This document shows, one piece after another, positions 7,559 through 17,894 of a stretch of DNA of 64,000 nt. The stretch comes from Cauispirillum nitrogeniifigens (GTDB lineage: Bacteria; Pseudomonadota; Alphaproteobacteria; Rhodospirillales; Rhodospirillaceae). The DNA lies in the NCBI RefSeq assembly GCF_049800675.1, contig NZ_JBLOOT010000009.1:124001-188000 (forward strand), read 5' to 3'. The notes below the pieces were generated by a model, which made no database searches, was not told where the DNA came from, and worked only from the letters and a program-made list of their open reading frames with translations. Position 1 is the stretch's first letter. Each line of letters starts with the position of its first letter. Position numbers and translations under genes: made by a program.

Positions 7559-8082
7559 TGTGCTGCCCGCGCGCGGCGACTCCCATCAAGGTCAAAAACA
7601 GCCGTTCTCCATTCGGACTTGTTGCCATGGTCAGGCGTTGAGGTTAAATTCTCTCCCCTGCCCGGCGATGCTTCCGTCGGAGAGTCTTTCGGGCTGGACT
7701 AATACTTATTATTCTTTAAGAGAAGGCGACGCGCTTCGGTTTATTATTCCACGAAGACGGCGCTTTTATTCGTTTTTTCATAATAATCAGAGAGCGCCAA
7801 CGCTCTCGTTCTCTTGAGGACGGCGCCCCGAGTCGGGACGTCGCGATTTTGAGGGTGGAACCGGCTCCGCGTCCCCGTCGGGGGTGTGGAGCGCGCCGGT
7901 TGGGGGCCGGAACAGCGACAGGAAGCCTCTCGCCAAAGGCGGCGTGATCGCCCCTTTGGAGGGAAAGCTTGTCCGCGCTGTGGACGGCTTTTTGCCGTGT
8001 GGGCGCGATGTCATGCCGCCCGCATGGCGGTGAAATGCGACGGCCCGGCGCGTGGTGCCGGGATGGGTGCGGAGCTGAGGGT
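7559..8082 (+). other. non-coding, partly AT-rich region upstream of dnaA
   Basis: About 520 bp without a convincing gene. The part from about 7640 to 7790 is conspicuously AT-rich for this genome (tracts such as TACTTATTATTC and TTTTTTCATAATAATC). A perfect hairpin GAGAGCG-CCAA-CGCTCTC lies at 7790-7807. I could not find a clear DnaA box (TTATNCACA); the nearest, TTATTCCAC at about 7744, has mismatches. The region probably carries the dnaA promoter and long leader. A replication origin is possible but not supported by what I can see. Confidence 0.5.
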
Positions 8083-9504
8083 ATGCAAAGCAGCAGGCGG
8101 TCGGAAGACCACTCGGTGGCGCAGTGGGAGCGCGTCCAGGGCCGACTCCGCGAGGAGTTCGGGGACGCCGCGTACACGAGCTGGGTCAAGCCGATGACCC
8201 TGGGCGGCGTGGATGACGGCCAGGTGCGCCTGGCGGTGCCCACGCGGTTCATGCGCGACTGGGTCCTGACCCACTACGCCGAGCGCATCCGCACCCTGTG
8301 GGCCGGCGAGGACCCGGCCGTGCGCGGCGTGGACGTGGTGGTCGAGGCGGCCAACGGCGCCCGCGCGGCCGAGTCGCCCGCCGCCATGCCCCCCTCCGCC
8401 CTGCCCCCCGCTCCTTCCGGTGCGTTCCCCGGCGCCGAACCGATGGCGGCCGTCGCGGTGGCCGCCGCCGCGCCCGATTCGCTGTCGGCGCCGCTGGACC
8501 CGCGCTACACCTTCGAGAACTTCGTCACCGGCAAGCCCAACGAGTTCGCCTACGCCGCCGCCCAGCGCGTGGCCGACAGCGAGCGCGTGGCCTTCAACCC
8601 GCTGTTCCTGTACGGCGGCGTGGGCCTGGGCAAGACCCACCTGATGCACGCCATCGCGCATTCCATCCGCACCCGACAGCCCGACCGCAAGGTCGTCTAC
8701 CTGTCGGCCGAGAAGTTCATGTACAGCTTCGTCCGCGCCCTGCGCTACAAGGACACCATGGCGTTCAAGGAGCAGTTCCGCTCCGTTGACGTCCTGATGA
8801 TCGACGACGTGCAGTTCATCTCGGGCAAGGACTCCACCCAGGAGGAGTTCTTCCACACCTTCAACGCGCTGGTCGACCAGGGCCGGCAGATCGTCATCTC
8901 CGCCGACAAGAGCCCGGCGGACCTGGAGGACATCGGCGACCGCCTGCGCTCGCGCCTGGCCTCGGGCCTGGTGGCCGACATCCACCCCACCACCTACGAG
9001 CTGCGCCTGAGCATCCTGGAGTCCAAGGCCGAGCAGATGGGCCAGCTGGTGCCCGAGAAGGTCCTGGAGTTCCTGGCCCACAAGATCGCCACCAACGTCC
9101 GCGAGCTGGAAGGCGCCCTGACCCGCCTGGTGGCCCACGCGCAGCTGGTCGGCCGCGACCTGTCGCTGGAAACCGCCCAGGACGTGCTGCGCGACGTGCT
9201 GCGCGCCCACGACCGCCGCGTGACCATCGAGGAAATCCAGAAAAAGGTCGCCGAGCACTTCCAGATCCGCGTTTCGGACATGCATTCGGCCCGCCGCTCG
9301 CGCTCCGTGGCGCGGCCGCGCCAGGTGGCCATGTACCTGTCCAAGCAGCTGACCTCGCGCTCGCTGCCCGAAATCGGCCGCAAGTTCGGCGGCCGCGACC
9401 ACACCACCGTGATGCACGCGGTCAAGAAGATCGAGGAGCTGATGGGCGAAGACCCGGCGTTCGGTGAGGACGTCGAGCTGCTGCGCCGCATGCTCGAAGG
9501 CTGA
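8083..9504 (+). CDS. dnaA: chromosomal replication initiator DnaA
   Basis: A 473-residue DnaA with all four domains. Domain I is at about 10-90 (QWERVQGRLREEFG) and a Pro/Ala-rich domain II linker at about 90-135. The AAA+ domain III has Walker A GGVGLGKTH (178-186) and Walker B VLMIDD (237-242). The domain IV DNA-binding helix-turn-helix ends in the DnaA signature GRDHTTVMHAVKKIE. The start at 8083 (MQSSRRSEDH) is preferred over upstream in-frame codons because it gives a standard domain I N-terminus and follows GGAGCTGAGGGT. The protein unwinds the origin and represses its own gene in most bacteria. Confidence 0.97.
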   Translation: MQSSRRSEDHSVAQWERVQGRLREEFGDAAYTSWVKPMTLGGVDDGQVRLAVPTRFMRDWVLTHYAERIRTLWAGEDPAVRGVDVVVEAANGARAAESPAAMPPSALPPAPSGAFPGAEPMAAVAVAAAAPDSLSAPLDPRYTFENFVTGKPNEFAYAAAQRVADSERVAFNPLFLYGGVGLGKTHLMHAIAHSIRTRQPDRKVVYLSAEKFMYSFVRALRYKDTMAFKEQFRSVDVLMIDDVQFISGKDSTQEEFFHTFNALVDQGRQIVISADKSPADLEDIGDRLRSRLASGLVADIHPTTYELRLSILESKAEQMGQLVPEKVLEFLAHKIATNVRELEGALTRLVAHAQLVGRDLSLETAQDVLRDVLRAHDRRVTIEEIQKKVAEHFQIRVSDMHSARRSRSVARPRQVAMYLSKQLTSRSLPEIGRKFGGRDHTTVMHAVKKIEELMGEDPAFGEDVELLRRMLEG

Positions 9505-9515
9505 AGAAAAGAACG

Positions 9516-9851
9516 ATGACCGACAAAGAGTCCCAACGCGGCGATCCCCTCGTCGATTTCATCCTGGCCATGATCGAGGACGGCTCCGCCGTGCTGCCGC
9601 AGGAGGTCGCCAAGGCCTACTTCGCCGAGCGCCGCAAGCCCAAGGACCCCGATGACGGCTGGCGCCGCTACATGACGCCCGTCAAACAGCAGATGGGGAA
9701 CATGGCCCGCAAGGGCCTGATCGAGCTGGTGCGCAAGCGCGGCGACGTGGTCGACCCGACCGACTATCGCGGCGTCGTGCGCATGCGCAAGCCCGGCGGC
9801 GCCGACGAAGCCTTCGACTTCGACGACGAGGACTTCGACGACGAGTCGTGA
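9516..9851 (+). CDS. DUF3253 family winged-helix-like protein
   Basis: A 111-residue protein resembling DUF3253. The N-terminal part (DPLVDFILAMIEDGSAVLPQEVAKAYF) and central part (WRRYMTPVKQQMGNMARKG, LIELVRKRGDVVDPTDYRGVVRMR) follow the family pattern of a small winged-helix fold with a conserved WR..M..V....L...G core. It ends in a strongly acidic tail, FDFDDEDFDDES. The gene starts 11 bases after dnaA on the same strand and is probably co-transcribed with it. Function unknown; a nucleic-acid-binding role is only an inference from the fold. Confidence 0.7.
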   Translation: MTDKESQRGDPLVDFILAMIEDGSAVLPQEVAKAYFAERRKPKDPDDGWRRYMTPVKQQMGNMARKGLIELVRKRGDVVDPTDYRGVVRMRKPGGADEAFDFDDEDFDDES

Positions 9852-9872
9852 GCGGCCCCCCGCCCCCGCCGA

Positions 9873-9898
9873 ATCGCCAAAAGAAATCGCCAAAAGAA
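9873..9898. repeat. 13-bp tandem duplication
   Basis: ATCGCCAAAAGAA occurs at 9873-9885 and again at 9886-9898, exactly adjacent, just upstream of the terminator of the dnaA operon. Confidence 0.85.
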
Positions 9899-9932
9899 AA
9901 CGCCTGCAACCCGTCAAAGGGGGCAGGCGTTT
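9898..9932 (+). terminator. intrinsic terminator of the dnaA-DUF3253 operon
   Basis: AAACGCCTGC (9898-9907) pairs perfectly with GCAGGCGTTT (9923-9932), followed by CTCTTTTG. It lies 46 bases after the DUF3253 stop codon. Confidence 0.8.
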
Positions 9933-10023
9933 CTCTTTTGATGCACACTCTCGTGCGCGTTTCCAGCCTCGGCCCCGACCAAGCCTCCCAACCTGGCCGG
10001 GGCTGCCTTTTGCCGACTCGGCG

Positions 10024-10206
10024 CTTCGCTGAACCACCAAGACACCAAGGCACCAAGGTGTCGTGCTGCTTGATAGGCTGATCGCCCGCCGCGCGCAGCG
10101 CATCAGTTTCGGGCGTTTGAGATTTCGCGCCTGCGGCGCAGCCTCTGCCGCTCTCTTGGTGCCTTGGTGCCTTGGTGGTTCAAAACGACGTCCCGCCTGA
10201 GCGCTT
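10024..10206. repeat. CACCAAGR hairpin repeat, copy A
   Basis: Terminal arms made of 8-bp units (CACCAAGA, CACCAAGG, CACCAAGG) at 10034-10058 face their reverse complements at 10155-10181, with about 100 bp between. The interior and about 25 bp of flank are nearly identical to copy B (17661-17835), which is in the opposite orientation; copy B lacks one 8-bp unit. It sits between two convergent genes (DUF3253 and metH). With the terminator at 9898-9932 it accounts for most of the 398-bp gene-free gap. Confidence 0.85.
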
Positions 10207-10249
10207 CATATGCACAAAGGCTTTTTCAACAGGCCGAGCAGGCCGCCCC

Positions 10250-13774
<3,525 letters not shown>

Positions 13775-13789
13775 GGCGTCGGCTTTCGA

Positions 13790-14686
13790 TCAGGCGGAGA
13801 CGGGGGAGGTGGCGGGAGAGGTGGCGGGCCGCAGGCCCAGGACATGGCAGATGGCGTAGGTCAGGTCGGCGCGGTTCAGGGTGTAGAAATGGAAGTGCTT
13901 CACCCCGTCGCGTTGCAGATCCTCGCACAGTTCGGTGGCGGTGGTGGCGGCGACCAGCTTGCGGGTTTCCGGGTCGTCGTCCAGGCCCTCGAAGCGCTGG
14001 TGCAGCCACGCCGGGACATTGGCGCCGCAGGCCTGCGAGAACCGCACCACGGTGGCGAAGTTGGTCACCGGCAGGATGCCCGGCACCACCGGCACCGTGA
14101 TGCCGGCCTTGGCCACGCGGTCCATGAAGCGGCGGTAGGTGTCGGCCTCGAAGAAATACTGGGTGATGGCCCGCGTCGCCCCGGCGTCGATCTTGCGCTT
14201 GAGGTTGTCGAGGTCGGCGTCCAGGCTGGTGGCCTGGGGATGGCCTTCGGGATAGGCGGCGACCGAAATCTCGAAGTCGGCGACCGTCTTCAGGCCCGCC
14301 ACCAGATCAACGGCGAAAGCGTAGCCGCCGGGATGGGGCACATAGGTCGCCTCGCCCTCCGGCGGGTCGCCGCGCAGGGCGACGATGTGGCGGATGCCGG
14401 CGTCCCAGTAGGAGCGGGCGACGGCGTCGACCTCCTCGCGGGTGGCGGCGACGCAGGTCAGGTGGGCGGCGGCGGGGATGCCGGCCTCCCGCTGGATCTG
14501 GGTCACCGTGTCATGGGTGCGCTCGCGCGTCGTGCCGCCGGCGCCATAGGTCACCGACATGAAGCGCGGCGCCAGGGGAGCCAGCCGATGCACCGCCGCC
14601 AGCAGGTTTTCGTGCATCTTCTCCGTCTTGGGCGGGAAGAACTCGAAGCTCACGTCCACAGGGCGGGAGGAAACAACGGGGCTCAT
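13790..14686 (-). CDS. metF: 5,10-methylenetetrahydrofolate reductase
   Basis: A 298-residue MetF, the flavoprotein that makes 5-methyltetrahydrofolate for MetH. The N-terminal VSFEFFPPKTEKM and MSVTYGAGGTTRERT motifs are diagnostic, as are HLTCVAATREEVD and ITQYFFEADTYRRF. The start at 14686 gives the standard N-terminus; longer in-frame extension upstream runs antisense-like through the preceding gene and is rejected. The start overlaps the stop of the upstream ArsR-methyltransferase gene by four bases, and metH follows directly, so the three are almost certainly co-transcribed and translationally coupled. Confidence 0.96.
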   Translation of the reverse strand: MSPVVSSRPVDVSFEFFPPKTEKMHENLLAAVHRLAPLAPRFMSVTYGAGGTTRERTHDTVTQIQREAGIPAAAHLTCVAATREEVDAVARSYWDAGIRHIVALRGDPPEGEATYVPHPGGYAFAVDLVAGLKTVADFEISVAAYPEGHPQATSLDADLDNLKRKIDAGATRAITQYFFEADTYRRFMDRVAKAGITVPVVPGILPVTNFATVVRFSQACGANVPAWLHQRFEGLDDDPETRKLVAATTATELCEDLQRDGVKHFHFYTLNRADLTYAICHVLGLRPATSPATSPVSA

Positions 14687-15693
14687 CGGGATTCTCCATG
14701 GGCGGACAGGCTGGTCTCTGCCGGGACGGGCCGTTCGGCCAGCCATACGGTGACGGTCAGGGGGCGTCCCGGCAAGGGAATGATGGCGCGCACGGCCAGC
14801 CCGGCGCTCGCGCACCAGTCGGCCACCTCGGCGTCGGCGAAGCCGAGGCGCCGGTGGCTGTGCTGGTCGCGCAGGGCTTCCAGGTCGTGCGGGGCGAAGT
14901 CGACCACGCACAGCCGGCCGCCGGGACGCAGCACGCGGGCGGCCTCGGCCAGCACGGCGGCGGGGTGTTCGGCGTAGTGCAGCACCTGATGGACGATCAC
15001 CGTGTCGGCCGAGGCATCGGCCAGCGGCAGGGCGTACATGTCGCCCTGGCGCACCACCGCGTGGCGCAGGCCGGCGCGTTCCAGGGCGGCGCGGGCGATG
15101 CCCAGCATCTCACGCGACTGGTCGACGCCGACGGCGCGCGCCGCCTTGGGACCGAGCAGGGTGAGCATGCGCCCGGTGCCGGTGCCGACGTCCACCAGAT
15201 CGCCCAGGGGACGGTCGCCCAGGCGGGCCAGCAGCAGGGCCTCGACCTCCGCCTCGTCGACGTGCAGGGAGCGGATGGCATCCCAGCGGCCGGCGTTCTC
15301 GGCGAAGTAGCCGGCGGCCTGGGCGGCGCGCTCGCTCTGCACCGCCGCCAGGCGCTGGCGGTCGAGCGCCAGGGTGGCGTCGTCGTCCGGCAGCAGGCCC
15401 AGCACGCGCCGCGCCACGCTGGCACCGGGGCCGTCCAGGGCCAGGCGGTAGAACACCCAGCTCCCTTCGCGCAGGCGGTCGAGCAGCCCCGACTCGCACA
15501 GCACCTTGAGGTGGCGGGAGATGCGCGGCTGGCTCTGGCCGAGGATGCGCACCAGATCGGACACCGTCAGGTCGCCACGGGCGCACAGGGCCAGCAGGCG
15601 CAGGCGGGTATCCTCGCCGGCGGCGCGCAGGGCGGCCAGAACTTGGTCCAGGGTCGGGCGCGCCGGGGCGCGGAGGGGCGATTCGTTGCTCAT
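14683..15693 (-). CDS. ArsR-family regulator fused to a SAM-dependent methyltransferase
   Basis: A 336-residue fusion. Residues about 15-95 form an ArsR winged helix (LTVSDLVRILGQSQPRISRHLKVLCESGLL, quoted as DLVRILGQSQPRISRHLKV). Residues 125-330 form a class I methyltransferase with motif I VDVGTGTGRML (167-177) and a VLRPGGRLCVVDF strand. No metal-binding cysteine box is seen in the HTH, so metal sensing is unlikely. Its position at the head of a metF-metH operon suggests it regulates methionine/SAM metabolism, perhaps sensing SAM or SAH with the methyltransferase fold; ArsR-type SAH/SAM regulators are known in proteobacteria. ATG 15693 is preferred; ATG 15708 would overlap the palindromic site. 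Confidence 0.88.
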   Translation of the reverse strand: MSNESPLRAPARPTLDQVLAALRAAGEDTRLRLLALCARGDLTVSDLVRILGQSQPRISRHLKVLCESGLLDRLREGSWVFYRLALDGPGASVARRVLGLLPDDDATLALDRQRLAAVQSERAAQAAGYFAENAGRWDAIRSLHVDEAEVEALLLARLGDRPLGDLVDVGTGTGRMLTLLGPKAARAVGVDQSREMLGIARAALERAGLRHAVVRQGDMYALPLADASADTVIVHQVLHYAEHPAAVLAEAARVLRPGGRLCVVDFAPHDLEALRDQHSHRRLGFADAEVADWCASAGLAVRAIIPLPGRPLTVTVWLAERPVPAETSLSAHGESR

Positions 15694-15706
15694 GGCTCTG
15701 TTGTAC

Positions 15707-15726
15707 ATATAAAGATAAGTTTATAT
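15707..15726. promoter_or_regulatory. AT-rich palindrome, candidate operator of the methionine operon
   Basis: ATATAAAGATAAGTTTATAT is a perfect 7-6-7 inverted repeat lying 14 bp before the chosen start of the ArsR-methyltransferase gene. Promoter-like hexamers on the minus strand overlap it (GTGACA, then TTATCT after 17 bp). ArsR proteins commonly bind such AT-rich dyads at their own promoters; binding here is inference. Confidence 0.5.
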
Positions 15727-15972
15727 CAACCCCTTTGTCACCGCACCCCGCACCGACCCTGCGGCGGTCTTGTCCGAGCCGCCATCTTAGGACGTAGTTT
15801 TGCGTCTTTTGTGCAACAGTGGTGCCGCGCAGCCGCACTTTAAGGGGCAGGCATCTGGAGTTGATGCTCATCCTGTGATAGGCAGGACACTCGAATCATG
15901 GGGTGGCGTCCGTCGCCCCAGGGGTCCGGCTCCGCCCGCAGGGCCGCATCGTCAGGGACATATGCCGCGCAG

Positions 15973-16797
15973 ATGACGTCGATTCCTCGCACCACCGCCT
16001 CCGTGCGCACGCTGCTGATCGCCCTTGGCGCGCTGGCGCTGACCGCTTGCGCCGCGACCCCGCAGCAGGCCGATGACAAGCCCGCCGATGCCTTCATGGA
16101 GACCCGCGATCCGCTGGAGCCGGTCAACCGGGGTATGCACACGGTCAACCAGGCCATCGACAAGGCGCTGCTGCGCCCGCTGGCCATCGGCTACCGCGAG
16201 GGCGTTCCCGGCAACGTGCGCATGATCGTGCGGTCGGGCCTGCGCAACCTCAAGAGCCCGATCATCCTGGCCAACGACCTGCTTCAGGGCAACCTGGACC
16301 GCGCCGGCGTCACTGCCATGCGCATGATCATCAACACCACCATCGGCATGGGCGGCATCGCCGACGTCGCCACCGACATGGGCTTCCCCTACCACGACGA
16401 GGACTTCGGCCAGACCCTGGCGGTGGCCGGGGTCGACGGCGGCCCCTACGTGGTCCTGCCGCTGCTCGGGCCGTCGAACGTCCGCGACACCGTGGGCCTG
16501 GTGGTCGACACCGTCTTCGATCCGCTGCGCATGTACACCGCCGCCCACGATCCGCGCTGGGCCGACACCGTCAACTACACCCGCACGGGCCTGACGGTGG
16601 TCGACCGCCGCGAGGCGCTGCTCGATCCGCTGGACGAGGTGGAGAAAAGCTCCATCGACACCTATGCCGGCTACCGCACCATGTACCGGCAGCTCCGCGC
16701 CGCGGCCATCGCCAACTCCGATGCGCGCGGCGCGCAGCGCGCCACGACCCCGATGGTCGAAGGCAGCGCCTTTGACTTCGAGGACGAGCCCAAGTAG
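15973..16797 (+). CDS. mlaA: MlaA (VacJ) outer-membrane lipoprotein
   Basis: A 274-residue lipoprotein of the MlaA/VacJ family. In the Mla system MlaA sits in the outer membrane and removes mislocalised phospholipids from the outer leaflet. The N-terminus from 15973 is a lipoprotein signal (LLIALGALALTAC) with the lipobox cysteine. Family segments follow in order: DPLEPVNRGMHTVNQAIDK, a donut-forming core with LKSPIILANDLLQGN and GGIADVATDMGF, then GPYVVLPLLGPSNVRDT. Longer in-frame start at 15898 would bury the signal peptide and is rejected. mlaC follows about 110 bp downstream. Confidence 0.94.
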   Translation: MTSIPRTTASVRTLLIALGALALTACAATPQQADDKPADAFMETRDPLEPVNRGMHTVNQAIDKALLRPLAIGYREGVPGNVRMIVRSGLRNLKSPIILANDLLQGNLDRAGVTAMRMIINTTIGMGGIADVATDMGFPYHDEDFGQTLAVAGVDGGPYVVLPLLGPSNVRDTVGLVVDTVFDPLRMYTAAHDPRWADTVNYTRTGLTVVDRREALLDPLDEVEKSSIDTYAGYRTMYRQLRAAAIANSDARGAQRATTPMVEGSAFDFEDEPK

Positions 16798-16908
16798 GAC
16801 GACGGCGCGCGACGGGGATACCCTGGGCGGCTTCGGCCGTTCATGGCACGCCGCACGCCGCGTCGCGCGCCGCCGAACCCGCCCTGCCACCACAACAGGA
16901 TGTCCCCC

Positions 16909-17583
16909 ATGCGAGGCCTGACCCGCCCCCTTTCCCCCGCCCTTCCCGCGTCGCGCCTGCCGGCCCTGCTGGTTGCCGCGCTGATGCTGCTCGCGGCGCT
17001 GGTGACGGGTCCGGGAGCCGCGCAGGCGCAGGACCCGGCGCGCGCCCGCTCCCTGGTGTCCGAAGTGGCCGAGGTCGGCATCACCGAGGTGCTCAACAGC
17101 GCCCTGCCGCAGGCCGAGAAGGTGCAGCGCTTCCGCGACCTCTTCACGACCTATTTCGACATCCCCTCCATCGGCCGCTTCGTGCTCGGCCGCCACTGGC
17201 GCGCCGCCAGCGAGGCGGAGCAGCAGGAGTTCCTGAAGCTGTTCCAGGAGGTCAACGTCTTCACCTGGGCGCGTCGCTTCGGCGACTACAACGGCCAGAA
17301 GCTGGCCATCGGCCAGGCCATGCCCGACGGCGACAACGGCGCCATCGTCGATTCGTCCGTCGAACAGGCCGCCGGCCAGCAGCCCATCAGCGTGCAGTGG
17401 CGCCTGCGCGAACGCGGCGACACCTACAAGGTCGTCGACCTTGTCATCGAGGGCGTGTCGATGGCCATCACCTACCGCCAGGAATACAACTCGGTCATCT
17501 CCCAGTCCGGCGGCAGCGTCTCCGCCCTGAACCGCCGCCTGGAAGACCAGCTCAAGCGCCTGCGTAGCGAACAGGGCCTGTAA
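16909..17583 (+). CDS. mlaC: MlaC-type periplasmic phospholipid-binding protein
   Basis: A Ttg2D/MlaC family protein of about 224 residues that shuttles phospholipid across the periplasm between MlaA and the inner-membrane MlaFEDB complex. A long hydrophobic signal peptide (LPALLVAALMLLAALV) ends at AQAQ. The mature domain has the family patterns FRDLFTTYFDIPSIGRFVLG and a helix-rich C-terminus ending QLKRLRSEQGL. The start at 16909 has AGGA eight bases upstream; ATG 16900 in the same frame is too close to it. Only mlaA and mlaC are here; the transporter genes must lie elsewhere. Confidence 0.88.
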   Translation: MRGLTRPLSPALPASRLPALLVAALMLLAALVTGPGAAQAQDPARARSLVSEVAEVGITEVLNSALPQAEKVQRFRDLFTTYFDIPSIGRFVLGRHWRAASEAEQQEFLKLFQEVNVFTWARRFGDYNGQKLAIGQAMPDGDNGAIVDSSVEQAAGQQPISVQWRLRERGDTYKVVDLVIEGVSMAITYRQEYNSVISQSGGSVSALNRRLEDQLKRLRSEQGL

Positions 17584-17606
17584 GGCCCACAGCACGACGG
17601 AATGCG

Positions 17607-17633
17607 AAAGGCCGGGCAATCACCCGGCCTTTT
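17607..17633 (+). terminator. intrinsic terminator of mlaA-mlaC
   Basis: AAAGGCCGGG and CCCGGCCTTTT enclose the loop CAATCA, a perfect GC stem with T-tail, 24 bases after the mlaC stop. Confidence 0.9.
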
Positions 17634-17660
17634 CTCTGGTTCATCAGGGATTGGCGGGGA

Positions 17661-17835
17661 GGCGCTCAGGCGTGACGCCGTTCTGAACCACCAAGACCCC
17701 AAGGCACCAAGAGAGCGGCGGAGGCTGCGCCGCCGGCGCGAAATCTCAAATGCCAGAAACCGATGCGCTGCGCGCGGCGGGCGATCAGCTTATCAAGCGG
17801 CACGACACCTTGGTGTCTTGGTGGTTCAGCGAAGC
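17661..17835. repeat. CACCAAGR hairpin repeat, copy B
   Basis: An inverted-orientation copy of the element at 10024-10206. Arms ACCACCAAGACCCCAAGG (from 17688) and CCTTGGTGTCTTGGTGGT (to 17825) enclose an interior that matches copy A closely when reverse-complemented, including the tract GAGATTTCGCGCC. The match extends past the arms through CGCCTGAGCGC. It lies between convergent mlaC and the chemoreceptor gene and fills most of that 311-bp gap. Confidence 0.85.
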
Positions 17836-17894
17836 ATCCCCGTTTCATGCCGAGGCGGTGACGCTCATGCGCCGCGCGGGCTTGCCGGCCGGTA

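Noticed and set aside
7560..7817. 85-residue open frame between rpsT and dnaA
   Set aside because: It runs through AT-rich leader DNA, has no ribosome binding site and its residues show no protein-like pattern.
7559..8082. Replication origin upstream of dnaA
   Set aside because: AT-rich DNA is present but no clear DnaA boxes were seen, and alphaproteobacterial origins are often not at dnaA. Kept only as a possibility.
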